A stretch of 62,085 bases of DNA from an uncultured Kordia sp. GTDB taxonomy: Bacteria > Bacteroidota > Bacteroidia > Flavobacteriales > Flavobacteriaceae. The DNA lies in assembly GCF_947489565.1 (NCBI RefSeq), contig NZ_CANLEA010000028.1:1-62085 (forward strand), in the 5' to 3' direction. Shown here piece after piece: positions 1 through 8,921 of this stretch. Each line of letters begins with the position of its first letter. Within the stretch, counting starts at the first letter, position 1. The notes below the pieces were generated by a model. It did no database searches, was not told where the DNA came from, and saw only the letters and a program-made list of their open reading frames with translations. The position numbers and the translations under genes were made by a program.

Positions 1-40
1 TACTTTGATAAAATACATTACTTTACGATTTCTTAGCTGT

Positions 41-74
41 TCTCGATACAAATTTGTTCCACAAATTCACTCGA
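41..74. repeat. REP-like palindromic element, copy A
   Basis: A 34-base imperfect palindrome whose ends are TCGA and whose arms contain AAATTTGT and ACAAAT. The same 34 bases occur inverted at 25500-25533 with only two differences. No coding potential is seen. It lies in the leader region of the symporter gene at 182. Confidence 0.6.
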
Positions 75-181
75 ACTAATGTTTAGAATTGGCAGATTGT
101 GACATTATTTCAATCTTTTAATATTTCAATTCAAAAAAAGACACAGAAGTTTGTATTTTGCAATACAGAAAAATACAATAG

Positions 182-1816
182 ATGCAGCCGATTCACATTT
201 TACTACTGATTGCCGGATATTTTGGCGTTTTAATTTTAATCTCTTACTTCACTGGAAAAGACGATAGTAACGAAACATTTTTTAAAGCATCTCGAAAATC
301 GCCTTGGTATGTCGTAGCTTTTGGAATGATTGGCGCTTCCCTTTCGGGCGTTACGTTTATTTCAGTTCCTGGTTGGGTTCAAGCTTCCAAGTTTAGCTAT
401 ATGCAAGTTGTATTTGGTTATTTGGTCGGTTATTTTATTATTGCATACGTGTTGATGCCGATTTATTATCGCTTGAACGTGACGTCTATTTATCAGTATT
501 TGGAAGATCGTTTTGGAATGGTGAGTTATAAAACTGGTGCATTTTTCTTTCTGATTTCCAGAATTCTCGGTGCTTCGTTCCGATTGTATTTAGTTGCCAT
601 TGTATTACAACGCTATGTGTTTGATGCTTACGGAATTGATTTTGCAGTTACAGTAACCTTATCCATTGTGTTGATTTGGTTGTATACGTTTCGTGGCGGA
701 ATTAAAACGATTGTTTGGACAGATACGTTGCAAACACTGTTTATGCTGATTGCCGTTGGAGTTGCTATTTATTTGATTTTAGGTGATTTGAATTTGAGCT
801 TTGGCGAATTTTTCAATTCAGATGCTTTAAAAGAATACAGTCAAATTTGGTTTACCGAAGATGCCATGGCGAAGAATTATTTTATAAAGTCTTTCCTTGG
901 CGGATTGTTTATTGCAGTTTGTATGACAGGACTTGACCAAGATATGATGCAAAAGAATTTAACCTGTAAAAGTTTGGGCGATGCTCAGAAAAACATGGTG
1001 AGTTTTAGTGTGGTATTGATCGTGGTGAACTTTGTTTTTTTACTATTAGGAGCATTAGTATACATGTATGCTGCAAAACATAATATAGGAGTTCCTTTAA
1101 TGGATGGCAATGCCAAAACAGATTTGTTATTTCCTGAAATTGCGCTTAAAGGCGGATTGGGACTTTCCTTAGCAATTGTCTTTTTATTAGGATTAATTGC
1201 TGCTGCATATTCTAGTGCAGATTCTGCATTGACTTCGTTGACTACTTCATTTTCTGTCGATTTTCTAGATATTGAAAAAGAAGCTGGAAAAGAAAATAAA
1301 TTATCTCGTAACATCGTTCAAGTTGCAAAACCAATTGCAGTTTCGGCTGCTAGCTTTTTTAGTTTTAAAAAGAAAACTGAAGAAGAACCAAAACAAAAAC
1401 CTGTAAACGAGCAAAAACTAATACGTCAGGTAGTACATATTTTGATGTCTGTCGTATTAATTATTGTGGTGATTATTTTTAATAGTCTGAGTGATAAAAG
1501 TGTTATCGACAATTTATTGACCATTGCTGGTTATACATATGGCCCACTTTTAGGTTTATTTGCTTTTGGAATTTTCACTAAATATAAAGTGATTGATAAG
1601 TATGTATGGTTAGTTACACTACTTTCAATCACATTAACATACGTATTGGCCAATTTCGGTTCATACTATACATATTTTACCGAAGATGTGGCTAGTCTAG
1701 CGGAAGCTACAAAACTGTCCAAAGAAACATTTTATCAATTTGGATATGAATTATTGCCGATAAATGGTTTGCTTACTTTTATAGGTCTAGTAATTATTAG
1801 ACGCCAACATCACTAA
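182..1816 (+). CDS. Sodium:solute symporter (SSS family)
   Basis: A polytopic inner-membrane protein of 544 residues with about 13-14 hydrophobic segments, of the sodium/solute symporter family, which couples Na+ entry to uptake of sugars, amino acids or similar solutes. The first segments (residues 5-20, 45-65, 75-95), the GLDQDMMQK stretch near residue 253 and the [10 protein letters not shown] stretch near 345 are typical of the family. A hydrophilic insert of about 55 residues rich in Lys and Glu (about 365-420) separates the last membrane segments and probably faces the cytoplasm. The substrate cannot be deduced. Its 3' end overlaps the convergent gene below by 30 bases. No operon partner is seen. 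Confidence 0.9.
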   Translation: MQPIHILLLIAGYFGVLILISYFTGKDDSNETFFKASRKSPWYVVAFGMIGASLSGVTFISVPGWVQASKFSYMQVVFGYLVGYFIIAYVLMPIYYRLNVTSIYQYLEDRFGMVSYKTGAFFFLISRILGASFRLYLVAIVLQRYVFDAYGIDFAVTVTLSIVLIWLYTFRGGIKTIVWTDTLQTLFMLIAVGVAIYLILGDLNLSFGEFFNSDALKEYSQIWFTEDAMAKNYFIKSFLGGLFIAVCMTGLDQDMMQKNLTCKSLGDAQKNMVSFSVVLIVVNFVFLLLGALVYMYAAKHNIGVPLMDGNAKTDLLFPEIALKGGLGLSLAIVFLLGLIAAAYSSADSALTSLTTSFSVDFLDIEKEAGKENKLSRNIVQVAKPIAVSAASFFSFKKKTEEEPKQKPVNEQKLIRQVVHILMSVVLIIVVIIFNSLSDKSVIDNLLTIAGYTYGPLLGLFAFGIFTKYKVIDKYVWLVTLLSITLTYVLANFGSYYTYFTEDVASLAEATKLSKETFYQFGYELLPINGLLTFIGLVIIRRQHH

Positions 1817-2143
1817 AGTACAAGCGACTTCGCATTTGATATCTTTTTCATGTAATGCAGTACAAAAATCTGAATTTTCTGTACCTGGATTAAAAATTAC
1901 ACGTTTGGGTTGTAACGAAAAGATATACTCATAATAATCTGGTTGCACAGCAGGATTCAAATACAGTGTAACTGTATGAATATCTTCGTATTGTACTAAT
2001 TCTGTATCAATGGTAACGCCGTTAATTTCTCCTTCTTTAAGTCCAAAGGCAACGACTTCATGGTTATAGGCAACCAATTTATGTACGGCTTTATTAGAAA
2101 AGCGATGCGACTTCATAGAAGCGCCTAACACTAATGTTTTCAA
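1787..2143 (-). CDS. CoA-binding domain protein
   Basis: A 118-residue protein of the small CoA-binding (YccU-like) family, a single Rossmann-type fold. The N-terminal MKTLVLGAS gives the glycine-containing first strand and turn, and FNPGTEN near residue 85 matches the conserved motif of the family, followed by an expected Cys-containing region (CEVACTL). The enzymatic role of these stand-alone domains is not established; they bind coenzyme A. The gene is convergent with the symporter and overlaps its last 30 bases, so the two transcripts are antisense at their ends. Length is slightly shorter than common family members (about 120-140). Confidence 0.8.
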   Translation of the reverse strand: MKTLVLGASMKSHRFSNKAVHKLVAYNHEVVAFGLKEGEINGVTIDTELVQYEDIHTVTLYLNPAVQPDYYEYIFSLQPKRVIFNPGTENSDFCTALHEKDIKCEVACTLVMLASNNY

Positions 2144-2302
2144 TAGGTAACGATATTTAGGTTTACGATTTAGGTATTTCTCACTGGTAATGAGGCTACA
2201 AATTTAGTAATTTTTGAGGTGCTACAGCTTTATTTGTTAAAATATGTTAAAAGTTGTCAAAAGGCGTAACATAATAGTAATTACTTCGTCAAGTATGCAT
2301 GA

Positions 2303-2318
2303 TTCTAGAAATCTAGAA
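2303..2318. promoter_or_regulatory. Palindrome upstream of the TonB-type receptor
   Basis: TTCTAGA-AA-TCTAGAA, a perfect 7+2+7 inverted repeat 35 bases before the receptor start codon. It could be an operator or a leader hairpin. No second copy was noticed in the window, so no regulator can be assigned. Confidence 0.3.
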
Positions 2319-2353
2319 CATCATCAAAAAAATTAAAAAACGAACTAATTAGA

Positions 2354-4822
2354 ATGAAAAAACTATTCTCACTATGCATGCTAATGCTATGCGTTACCTT
2401 GCATGCTCAAAACCCAGCCCCCAAAATCGGAACTGTTAAAGGAAAAGTCATAGATGCAACTTCTAAAGAAGCGATTCCTTATGCAACGATTGTCATTAAA
2501 TCAAAAGCAGATAGTAAAGTTATTACTGGAGCTATTTCTGATGACAACGGAAATTTTAAAATTGAAAAAATCCCTGCGGGAGCAATTATTGTGGATATTC
2601 AATTTATCGGTTACGAAACTATTTCAAAAGAAGCTACAATTTCAGCAGACAATAAGGTTATAGATGTTGGTACGGTTTCCATTGCAGAAAGTGCAACGGC
2701 GCTAAATGAAGTTGAAGTGGTTGCCGAACGAACTACAATTGAACAGAAAGTTGATAGAAAAGTAATTACGGTTGGAAAAGATTTGGTTACTAGTGGGCCA
2801 ACTGCTTCTGACATTATGAACAATTTACCTTCTGTAAATGTAGATCAGCAAACTGGAGCTATTAGTTTACGTGGAAACCAAAACGTACGTGTTATGGTTG
2901 ACGGAAAACTTTCAAACATTCCTACAGCACAGTTATTAAAGCAATTACCTTCCAATTCGATCAAAAAAATTGAATTGATCACAAATCCTTCTGCAAAGTA
3001 CAATCCTGAAGGAATGAGTGGAATTATCAATATCGTTTTACGTAAAAATGTAAATATTGGATTCAACGGAAATGTAAATATTGGTTTGACACGTGAGCGT
3101 GAAGCGAAGTTTAATAGTTCGCTTGATATGAACTATCGTAATGGAAAATTTAATGTTTTCGGAAACTATTCTAATAATATTTCTAAAAATGCAAACGCAG
3201 GAAACATTTTCCGTCCAGATGAAAATTCAGAACAAATATTTAGCTTTTTAGACAATCAAAAAACACACTTATTTAAAGTTGGAGTTGATATTTATTTAAA
3301 CGAGAAAAACACCGTTTCTTTCTTTACAAATCAAAATATTACAGATAGTAAGAATGATGGTATTACAGATGTATTTTTCTATGATGATTCGCAGTTTGAT
3401 ACTTTTCAAGATTTTATAGCGAAAAACGAAAACCTTGCTTCTCAATATAACTTTAACTATAAGTATGATATTAATGACGAAGGACATAATATTGAATTGG
3501 AAGTAGATTATAATGTTTTTGATGCAACTGATAATTTTGACTTTGTATTCTCAGGATTCAACACATTCCCTAATTATACTGATGACACAGAAACTGACAG
3601 AGATCGTACTACGATTAACTTAGATTATGTGCGTCCAATGAAAAATAAAGCAAAGTTAGAACTTGGTGCAGAAGCGCGTTTATTTAACTCTGGGATCGAT
3701 TACCAATCTACAGGATTTACATTTAATGAATTAGGAAACTTACGTAGAACTCCTAGTACTGATTTCAATTATAGTAGAGATATTTATTCAGTATATGGAA
3801 CTTATGGAAAGCAGTTTGACAAATGGTCGTACCAAATTGGTGTACGTGCAGAAAGTGTACAAGTAGACGCAAATGCTTTGTCAAGAGAGATTGTTTCAAC
3901 TGATGTTACAGATATTGTTTTTGAAAACGATTATATTCAGGTGTATCCGTCTGCGTTTTTCACGTATACTCCATCTGAAAAAAATTCATACCAAGTTAGT
4001 TACAGTCGTCGTGTAGATCGTCCTGGAATTGGACAAGTAAATCCTATTAGAGAATGGAGTACGCCTTTAATCTCTTCTTTTGGAAATATCAATTTAGAGC
4101 CACAATTTACTAACTCTATGGAAGTAAACTACACACGTAAGTTAGGAAACAAAGGAACTATTACTGGTGGTGTTTTTTACAGACTTATTGAAGATGAAAT
4201 TAACAGAGCTGTTTTTGTAGATCCAACAGATATCAACAGATTGATCTTAACACATGATAACTTCGATAATACATCTGCTTACGGAGTAGAAGTTTCAAGT
4301 AACTTTAGACCAACTAGCTGGTGGAGTTTTAACACAAGTTTTGATTTCTTTTCACAAACACAAAAAGGAATTACAGAATCATTAAATGCACCAACAGATG
4401 TTGCAACAGTTGATAATATTGTTCGTGAAACGGTAGAAGTTGACAATGCAGCTTGGAACTTTAGAATGTTTAACAACTTTAGAGTGACTAAAAAATTAAA
4501 CTTATCTGCTTTTGGTTTCTACAGAGGAAGTGTACAAGGATTACAATTTGAAATGCAACCAATGTATTTTGTAAATGTTGGAGCACGTTACTCATTTGCT
4601 CAAGGAAACGGAACATTAAGTGTGAATTATAATGATATTTTCAACACTATGGAATTTGGTTTTAATGGTCAAAGACCTTTCCGTCAAGAAGGAGCTTTTA
4701 GATGGGAAAGTAATACTGTAAATGTTAGTATTTCATACCGTTTTGGAGGTAGAAAGTATAGAGCAAAATCTCGTAAGAGACGTGATAATGACGAAAAGTC
4801 TGGAAGCGGCGGATTCCTATAA
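2354..4822 (+). CDS. TonB-dependent receptor / outer-membrane beta-barrel protein
   Basis: An 822-residue outer-membrane protein. A signal peptide (residues 1-18, ending HAQ) is followed by a carboxypeptidase-regulatory-like beta-sandwich (about 25-115), a plug-type domain (about 130-235, with LPSVNVDQQTGAISLRGNQN-like plug features and IKKIELITNPSAKY), and a barrel of aromatic-rich strands ending in a basic tail rather than the usual terminal aromatic. This layout matches the outer-membrane beta-barrel families of Bacteroidetes related to SusC/TonB receptors. There is no SusD-like partner beside it, so a polysaccharide-utilisation role is not indicated. It is monocistronic: a strong terminator follows at 4907. 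The substrate is unknown. Confidence 0.85.
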   Translation: MKKLFSLCMLMLCVTLHAQNPAPKIGTVKGKVIDATSKEAIPYATIVIKSKADSKVITGAISDDNGNFKIEKIPAGAIIVDIQFIGYETISKEATISADNKVIDVGTVSIAESATALNEVEVVAERTTIEQKVDRKVITVGKDLVTSGPTASDIMNNLPSVNVDQQTGAISLRGNQNVRVMVDGKLSNIPTAQLLKQLPSNSIKKIELITNPSAKYNPEGMSGIINIVLRKNVNIGFNGNVNIGLTREREAKFNSSLDMNYRNGKFNVFGNYSNNISKNANAGNIFRPDENSEQIFSFLDNQKTHLFKVGVDIYLNEKNTVSFFTNQNITDSKNDGITDVFFYDDSQFDTFQDFIAKNENLASQYNFNYKYDINDEGHNIELEVDYNVFDATDNFDFVFSGFNTFPNYTDDTETDRDRTTINLDYVRPMKNKAKLELGAEARLFNSGIDYQSTGFTFNELGNLRRTPSTDFNYSRDIYSVYGTYGKQFDKWSYQIGVRAESVQVDANALSREIVSTDVTDIVFENDYIQVYPSAFFTYTPSEKNSYQVSYSRRVDRPGIGQVNPIREWSTPLISSFGNINLEPQFTNSMEVNYTRKLGNKGTITGGVFYRLIEDEINRAVFVDPTDINRLILTHDNFDNTSAYGVEVSSNFRPTSWWSFNTSFDFFSQTQKGITESLNAPTDVATVDNIVRETVEVDNAAWNFRMFNNFRVTKKLNLSAFGFYRGSVQGLQFEMQPMYFVNVGARYSFAQGNGTLSVNYNDIFNTMEFGFNGQRPFRQEGAFRWESNTVNVSISYRFGGRKYRAKSRKRRDNDEKSGSGGFL

Positions 4823-4906
4823 GATTACATTAATTTACAATATATAAAAAGTTAATAGCTTCAATTATTATTGATGGTTAGTGTTAATTGAATGTTATTA
4901 ATAAAT

Positions 4907-4946
4907 GAAAACCTTAGTTGTGCACAACTAAGGTTTTCTGTTTTTT
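4907..4946 (+). terminator. Rho-independent terminator of the receptor gene
   Basis: A perfect 14-base-pair stem (left arm 4907-4920, right arm 4925-4938) with loop TGCA, followed by six T. It lies 85 bases after the receptor stop codon. Confidence 0.85.
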
Positions 4947-5160
4947 ATGGAGTATCTAATATACTCTTAATCCGTAAAGTAGCGCATTTTGACAAAAAAA
5001 CTGTTAAAATTACCCTTAGCAGTAATACAACCTGAAAAAAAACAACCTACTTTTGTACTATTATTAAAGTATACTGTATTGTTATTAAGTTGATTATTCG
5101 AATTTAGCACTCTAAAAACATCCATTATTGCAGAACGTATACTAGATTTTTATCTAAGAA
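4947..5160 (+). other. Intergenic stretch with a possible promoter
   Basis: No gene of convincing length is seen. TACTTTTG at 5048-5055 fits the Bacteroidetes -7 consensus TAnnTTTG, but no TTG lies at the right distance upstream. A transcript starting near 5062 would run about 130 bases into the hairpin at 5161-5200, so a small RNA is possible but unproven. Confidence 0.2.
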
Positions 5161-5200
5161 AAAATCCCAAGCGCGCTAGCACTTGGGATTTTATTTTTTT
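5161..5200. terminator. Bidirectional terminator
   Basis: An 11-base-pair stem (AAAATCCCAAG at 5161-5171 paired with 5182-5192) is flanked by T-rich sequence on the plus side (to 5200) and by T-rich sequence on the minus side. It lies 22 bases beyond the stop codon of fabH on the minus strand. Confidence 0.75.
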
Positions 5201-5221
5201 ATAATTTCTCGAGATCTTATA

Positions 5222-6238
5222 TTACCATTTTATAATGACACTTCCCCAAGTGAATCCACTTCCGAAAGCTGCCAATACTACGGTATCTCCTTCTTTAATT
5301 TTTCCTTCTTCCCATGCTTCTGTCAATGCAATTGGAATAGATGCTGCCGTGGTATTTCCGTAGCGCATGATGTTATTATATACTTGATCGTCTCCTAAAC
5401 CAAATTTTTTCTGAATGAATTGTGCGATTCGCAAGTTTGCTTGATGCGGAATCAACATGTCAATATCTTCTTTGTTCAATCCGTTTTGCGATAAACCTTC
5501 CATGATTACTTCGCTAAAACGAACCACTGCATTTTTGAATACAAATTGTCCATTCATATGTGGAAAATACGAGATATCTTCTACTCCTTTATCATGATCA
5601 TTCAAAATATCATTTACCCAACGTGTTCCCATACCTGGCGCTGTTAATGCTAATTCTTCTGCATGTTCTCCTTGCGAATGTAAATGTGTTGATAAAATTC
5701 CACGACTATCGTCTTCACTACGCGTCAAAATAGCGGCTCCTGCTCCATCACCAAAAATCACAGAAACTCCTCTTCCACGTGTGGTCATATCCAAACCATG
5801 AGAGTGTAATTCTGAACCAATCACCAGAATATTTTTATACATTCCAGTTTTAATAAATTGGTCTGCTACAGAAATTGCATATACAAATCCTGAGCATTGA
5901 TTACGTACATCAAGTGCTCCAACAGTTTTAATATCTAACTCTTTTTGTACCATGACACCTGGTCCTGGGAAATAATAATCTGGACTTAAGGTTGCAAAAA
6001 TGATAAAATCGATATCATCTTTGTCAATTCCTGCACGTTCAATAGCAACTTTAGCTGCTTTAATTCCCATACCAGAAGTTGTATCTTCTGTACCTTTTAC
6101 GGCAAATCTTCTTTCTTTAATTCCTGTACGTTCCTGTATCCATGCATCATTAGTATCCATTACTTTGGATAAATCTTCGTTGGTAACCACATTATCTGGA
6201 ACATAATGTCCTAATCCTATAATTCTAGATGTATACAT
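5222..6238 (-). CDS. fabH: 3-oxoacyl-ACP synthase III (KAS III)
   Basis: A 338-residue condensing enzyme of the FabH family, which joins an acyl-CoA primer to malonyl-ACP to start fatty-acid chains. The catalytic triad is present: Cys115 (in NQCSGF), His265 (in PHQAN) and Asn295 (in YGNTTAAS). The sequence before the Cys, DVRNQ, differs from the usual DVNAA and marks a subfamily I associate with Bacteroidetes. Length is close to the family norm (about 320-340). The gene stands alone; no other fatty-acid genes adjoin it, so a role outside the main pathway, for example in branched or specialised acyl chains, cannot be excluded. Confidence 0.92.
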   Translation of the reverse strand: MYTSRIIGLGHYVPDNVVTNEDLSKVMDTNDAWIQERTGIKERRFAVKGTEDTTSGMGIKAAKVAIERAGIDKDDIDFIIFATLSPDYYFPGPGVMVQKELDIKTVGALDVRNQCSGFVYAISVADQFIKTGMYKNILVIGSELHSHGLDMTTRGRGVSVIFGDGAGAAILTRSEDDSRGILSTHLHSQGEHAEELALTAPGMGTRWVNDILNDHDKGVEDISYFPHMNGQFVFKNAVVRFSEVIMEGLSQNGLNKEDIDMLIPHQANLRIAQFIQKKFGLGDDQVYNNIMRYGNTTAASIPIALTEAWEEGKIKEGDTVVLAAFGSGFTWGSVIIKW

Positions 6239-6360
6239 AAATTATCGACTTTTTATTTTTTAGTGTGAAAACGTCTCATAAAATTACGAATTCTCAAAAA
6301 TTCAAGCTACAAAATTAAGCATTAATAATTACATCTCAACTTTTAATTGGAGCTAGTTCA

Positions 6361-6396
6361 ACAAAAAAGCACATCTATGAAACATAAATGTGCTTT
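6361..6396 (-). terminator. Terminator-like hairpin, minus strand
   Basis: A 9-base-pair stem (AAAGCACAT at 6366-6374 with 6388-6396) followed on the minus strand by six T. No minus-strand gene lies immediately upstream (6400-6924), so it may be a relic or serve an unseen short transcript. Confidence 0.45.
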
Positions 6397-6590
6397 AAAA
6401 CAACCTAACCAATAAATAAACAATTGATTAAGGAATTATTCTTTTTTCTATAACAATCTCTATCCTTAATCACTAGAGAGTAAATCGAGAAGATTTATGA
6501 ATCCTTACAATAAAACATACTTTTTTTTACATATCTCGCTTTTTTTTAGATAGCTATATGCCTCATCAACTATAAACACAGGAAAAGACT

Positions 6591-6755
6591 ATGAAAAAAA
6601 CTTTTTTATTACTTCCATTTTTTAGATTAAACGCTCAAGAAAATATTGAATATCAAGAACTGCCACAGGAAATATTAAAACTCGCAAATGCAGAACCTGT
6701 AAGAACGCAACTCGTCTGCATCTCAACTCCAATTGATGTGACACGCTCGGTATAA
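6591..6755 (+). pseudogene. Short secreted-type ORF, possible remnant of an S9-type peptidase gene
   Basis: A 54-codon reading frame starting MKKTFLLLPFF with a signal-peptide-like start ending NAQ, then YQELPQEILKLANAEPV. The stretch after the signal resembles the N-terminus of Bacteroidetes prolyl-oligopeptidase-family (S9) proteins, where a similar PPKEILDLAD-type segment precedes the propeller domain. The frame stops soon after and nothing downstream resembles the rest of such an enzyme. I therefore read it as a decayed fragment, though a real small secreted peptide cannot be excluded. A terminator follows at 6775. The rest of 6239-6924 holds no recognisable gene. Confidence 0.35.
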
Positions 6756-6774
6756 TAGAATAATCTTTATAAAA

Positions 6775-6811
6775 AATAAAACTCCGTCGAAAAAGCGAAG
6801 TTTTATTTTTT
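6775..6811 (+). terminator. Terminator after the gene remnant
   Basis: A 12-base stem with one mismatch (6775-6786 with 6796-6807) followed by T residues; the minus strand also has a T run, so it may act both ways. Confidence 0.6.
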
Positions 6812-6924
6812 GTCCAATTTGACAGAAATTATGTCATCTTGTCATTTGTGTGAAGTTGGTATTTTTTTTGAAAAGAACCTTATCAAAGAATACTAATTTT
6901 AATCATAAACTAAAAAGATAACAA

Positions 6925-8802
6925 ATGGCAACAGGAAATATTAATGTATCTGTAGAAAATATTTTTCCTCTAATTAAGAAGTTCTTATACAGCGATCACG
7001 AAATCTTTTTACGAGAACTTATTTCTAATGCAACCGATGCGACACTTAAGCTAAAGCACTTAACAAACATTGGAGAAGTAAGTGTAGAGTATGGAAATCC
7101 AATCATTGAAGTTAAAGTAGATAAAGAAGGAAAAAAACTGCACATTATCGATCAAGGAATCGGAATGTCTGCAGAGGAAATTCAAAAATATATCAATGAA
7201 GTCGCTTTTTCAGGAGCAGAAGAGTTCTTAGAAAAATATAAAGATTCTGCAAAAGATTCAGGAATTATTGGACACTTTGGACTTGGTTTTTATTCTGCAT
7301 TTATGGTTGCAGAAAAAGTTGAAATCATTTCTAAAAGTCACGGTGACGCAAAAGCGGCACATTGGACATGTGATGGTTCTCCAGAATATACAATGGAAGA
7401 ACATGACAAAACGGAAAGAGGAACAGAAATTATTTTACACATCGCTGAAGATTCAACAGAATTCTTAGAAGATTCAAGAATCAGCGAATTGTTAGTGAAA
7501 TACAATAAGTTCATGCCAATTCCAATCAAATTTGGAACAAAAGAAGAAACATTACCACTTCCAGAAGATGCAGAAGAAGGTGCAGAAGCTGAGAAAATTA
7601 CGGTTGACAATATCATCAACAATCCTAATCCAGCATGGACAAAACAACCATCGGAATTGGAAGAAGGCGATTATAAAAGTTTTTACCACGAATTGTATCC
7701 AGCTCAATTTGAAGAGCCGTTATTCAACATTCACTTAAATGTAGATTATCCATTCAACTTAACAGGAATTTTATATTTCCCGAAGCTTGGAAACGATATG
7801 AACATGCAAAAGGATCGCATCCAATTATATCAAAACCAAGTTTTTGTAACGGATAATGTAGAAGGAATTGTACCGGAATTCTTAACCATGTTAAAAGGTG
7901 TGATTGATTCTCCAGACATTCCATTAAACGTATCTCGTTCGTACTTACAAGCCGATGGAAATGTAAAGAAAATCTCTTCATACATTACGCGTAAAGTTGC
8001 CGATAAATTAAACTCATTGTTTAAAAACAGCAGAGAAGACTTTGAAGCAAAGTGGGATGATATTAAGATTGTAATTGAATACGGAATGCTTTCAGAAGAA
8101 AAATTCTTTGATAAAGCTGACAAGTTTGCATTGTATCCAACAGTTGATGGAACGTATTATACATACGAAGAATTATACGAAAAAATTAAAGATACACAAA
8201 CAGATAAAGATGATAAAACCATCATCTTATACGCATCTAACAAAGATCAACAACACAGTTACATCCAAGCTGCAAAAGACAAAGGATACGAAGTATTGTT
8301 ATTAGATTCTCCTATTGTTTCACACTTAATTCAAAAGTTAGAAACCTCAAAAGAGAAGATTTCTTTTGCACGTGTCGATGCAGATCATGTTGACAACTTA
8401 ATTAAGAAAGACGAAGAGCAAATCTCAAAACTTTCTGATGAAGAAAAAGAGTCTTTAAAAACGACGTTAACTGAAGTTGTTCCTTCTGATAAATATACTG
8501 TACAGTTAGAAGCTATGGATTCTAATGCGTCACCATTTATGATTACACAACCAGAGTTTATGCGTCGTATGAAAGAAATGCAACAAACTGGTGGTGGCAT
8601 GTTTGGACATTTCCCAGAAATGTACAATTTAGTGGTTAACACAAATCACGAATTGGTGGGACAAATTCTAAACACAAAAACTAGAAAGAAACAAGAACGC
8701 TTAATCAAACAATCGTTGGATTTAGCACGTTTGTCACAAAACTTACTAACGGGAGAAGAATTGACACAGTTCATCAAGCGTAGTTATGAAATGATTAAAT
8801 AA
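6925..8802 (+). CDS. htpG: Molecular chaperone HtpG (Hsp90)
   Basis: A 625-residue cytosolic Hsp90 chaperone. The N-terminal GHKL ATPase domain shows ELISNATDA (residues about 28-36), DQGIGM (about 77-82) and the lid GHFGLGFYSAFMV (about 116-128). The middle domain contains LYFPK and the NVSRSYLQ arginine region, and the C-terminal dimerisation domain reaches the normal bacterial length. The acidic linker (PEDAEEGAEAEK, about 213-224) lies between the first two domains. As a dimer it remodels client proteins using ATP. The gene is monocistronic, with a strong terminator 22 bases after the stop. Confidence 0.97.
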   Translation: MATGNINVSVENIFPLIKKFLYSDHEIFLRELISNATDATLKLKHLTNIGEVSVEYGNPIIEVKVDKEGKKLHIIDQGIGMSAEEIQKYINEVAFSGAEEFLEKYKDSAKDSGIIGHFGLGFYSAFMVAEKVEIISKSHGDAKAAHWTCDGSPEYTMEEHDKTERGTEIILHIAEDSTEFLEDSRISELLVKYNKFMPIPIKFGTKEETLPLPEDAEEGAEAEKITVDNIINNPNPAWTKQPSELEEGDYKSFYHELYPAQFEEPLFNIHLNVDYPFNLTGILYFPKLGNDMNMQKDRIQLYQNQVFVTDNVEGIVPEFLTMLKGVIDSPDIPLNVSRSYLQADGNVKKISSYITRKVADKLNSLFKNSREDFEAKWDDIKIVIEYGMLSEEKFFDKADKFALYPTVDGTYYTYEELYEKIKDTQTDKDDKTIILYASNKDQQHSYIQAAKDKGYEVLLLDSPIVSHLIQKLETSKEKISFARVDADHVDNLIKKDEEQISKLSDEEKESLKTTLTEVVPSDKYTVQLEAMDSNASPFMITQPEFMRRMKEMQQTGGGMFGHFPEMYNLVVNTNHELVGQILNTKTRKKQERLIKQSLDLARLSQNLLTGEELTQFIKRSYEMIK

Positions 8803-8823
8803 ATCATATTAAATCAGTATCTT

Positions 8824-8854
8824 AAAAGCCTCTTCAATTGAAGAGGCTTTTTTT
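8824..8854 (+). terminator. Terminator of htpG
   Basis: A near-perfect palindrome (AAAAGCCTCTTC at 8824-8835 with its complement at 8840-8851) followed by T residues. Confidence 0.85.
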
Positions 8855-8921
8855 GTAACCATTTCCAAGTTCAGTCGTCATATTTATATTCAATCAAAAA
8901 AAACACTTAAATAAAGTACAC

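Noticed and set aside
985-1314. 109-codon minus-strand frame in the symporter gene
   Set aside because: Antisense shadow; the plus-strand protein has the SSS family motifs throughout.
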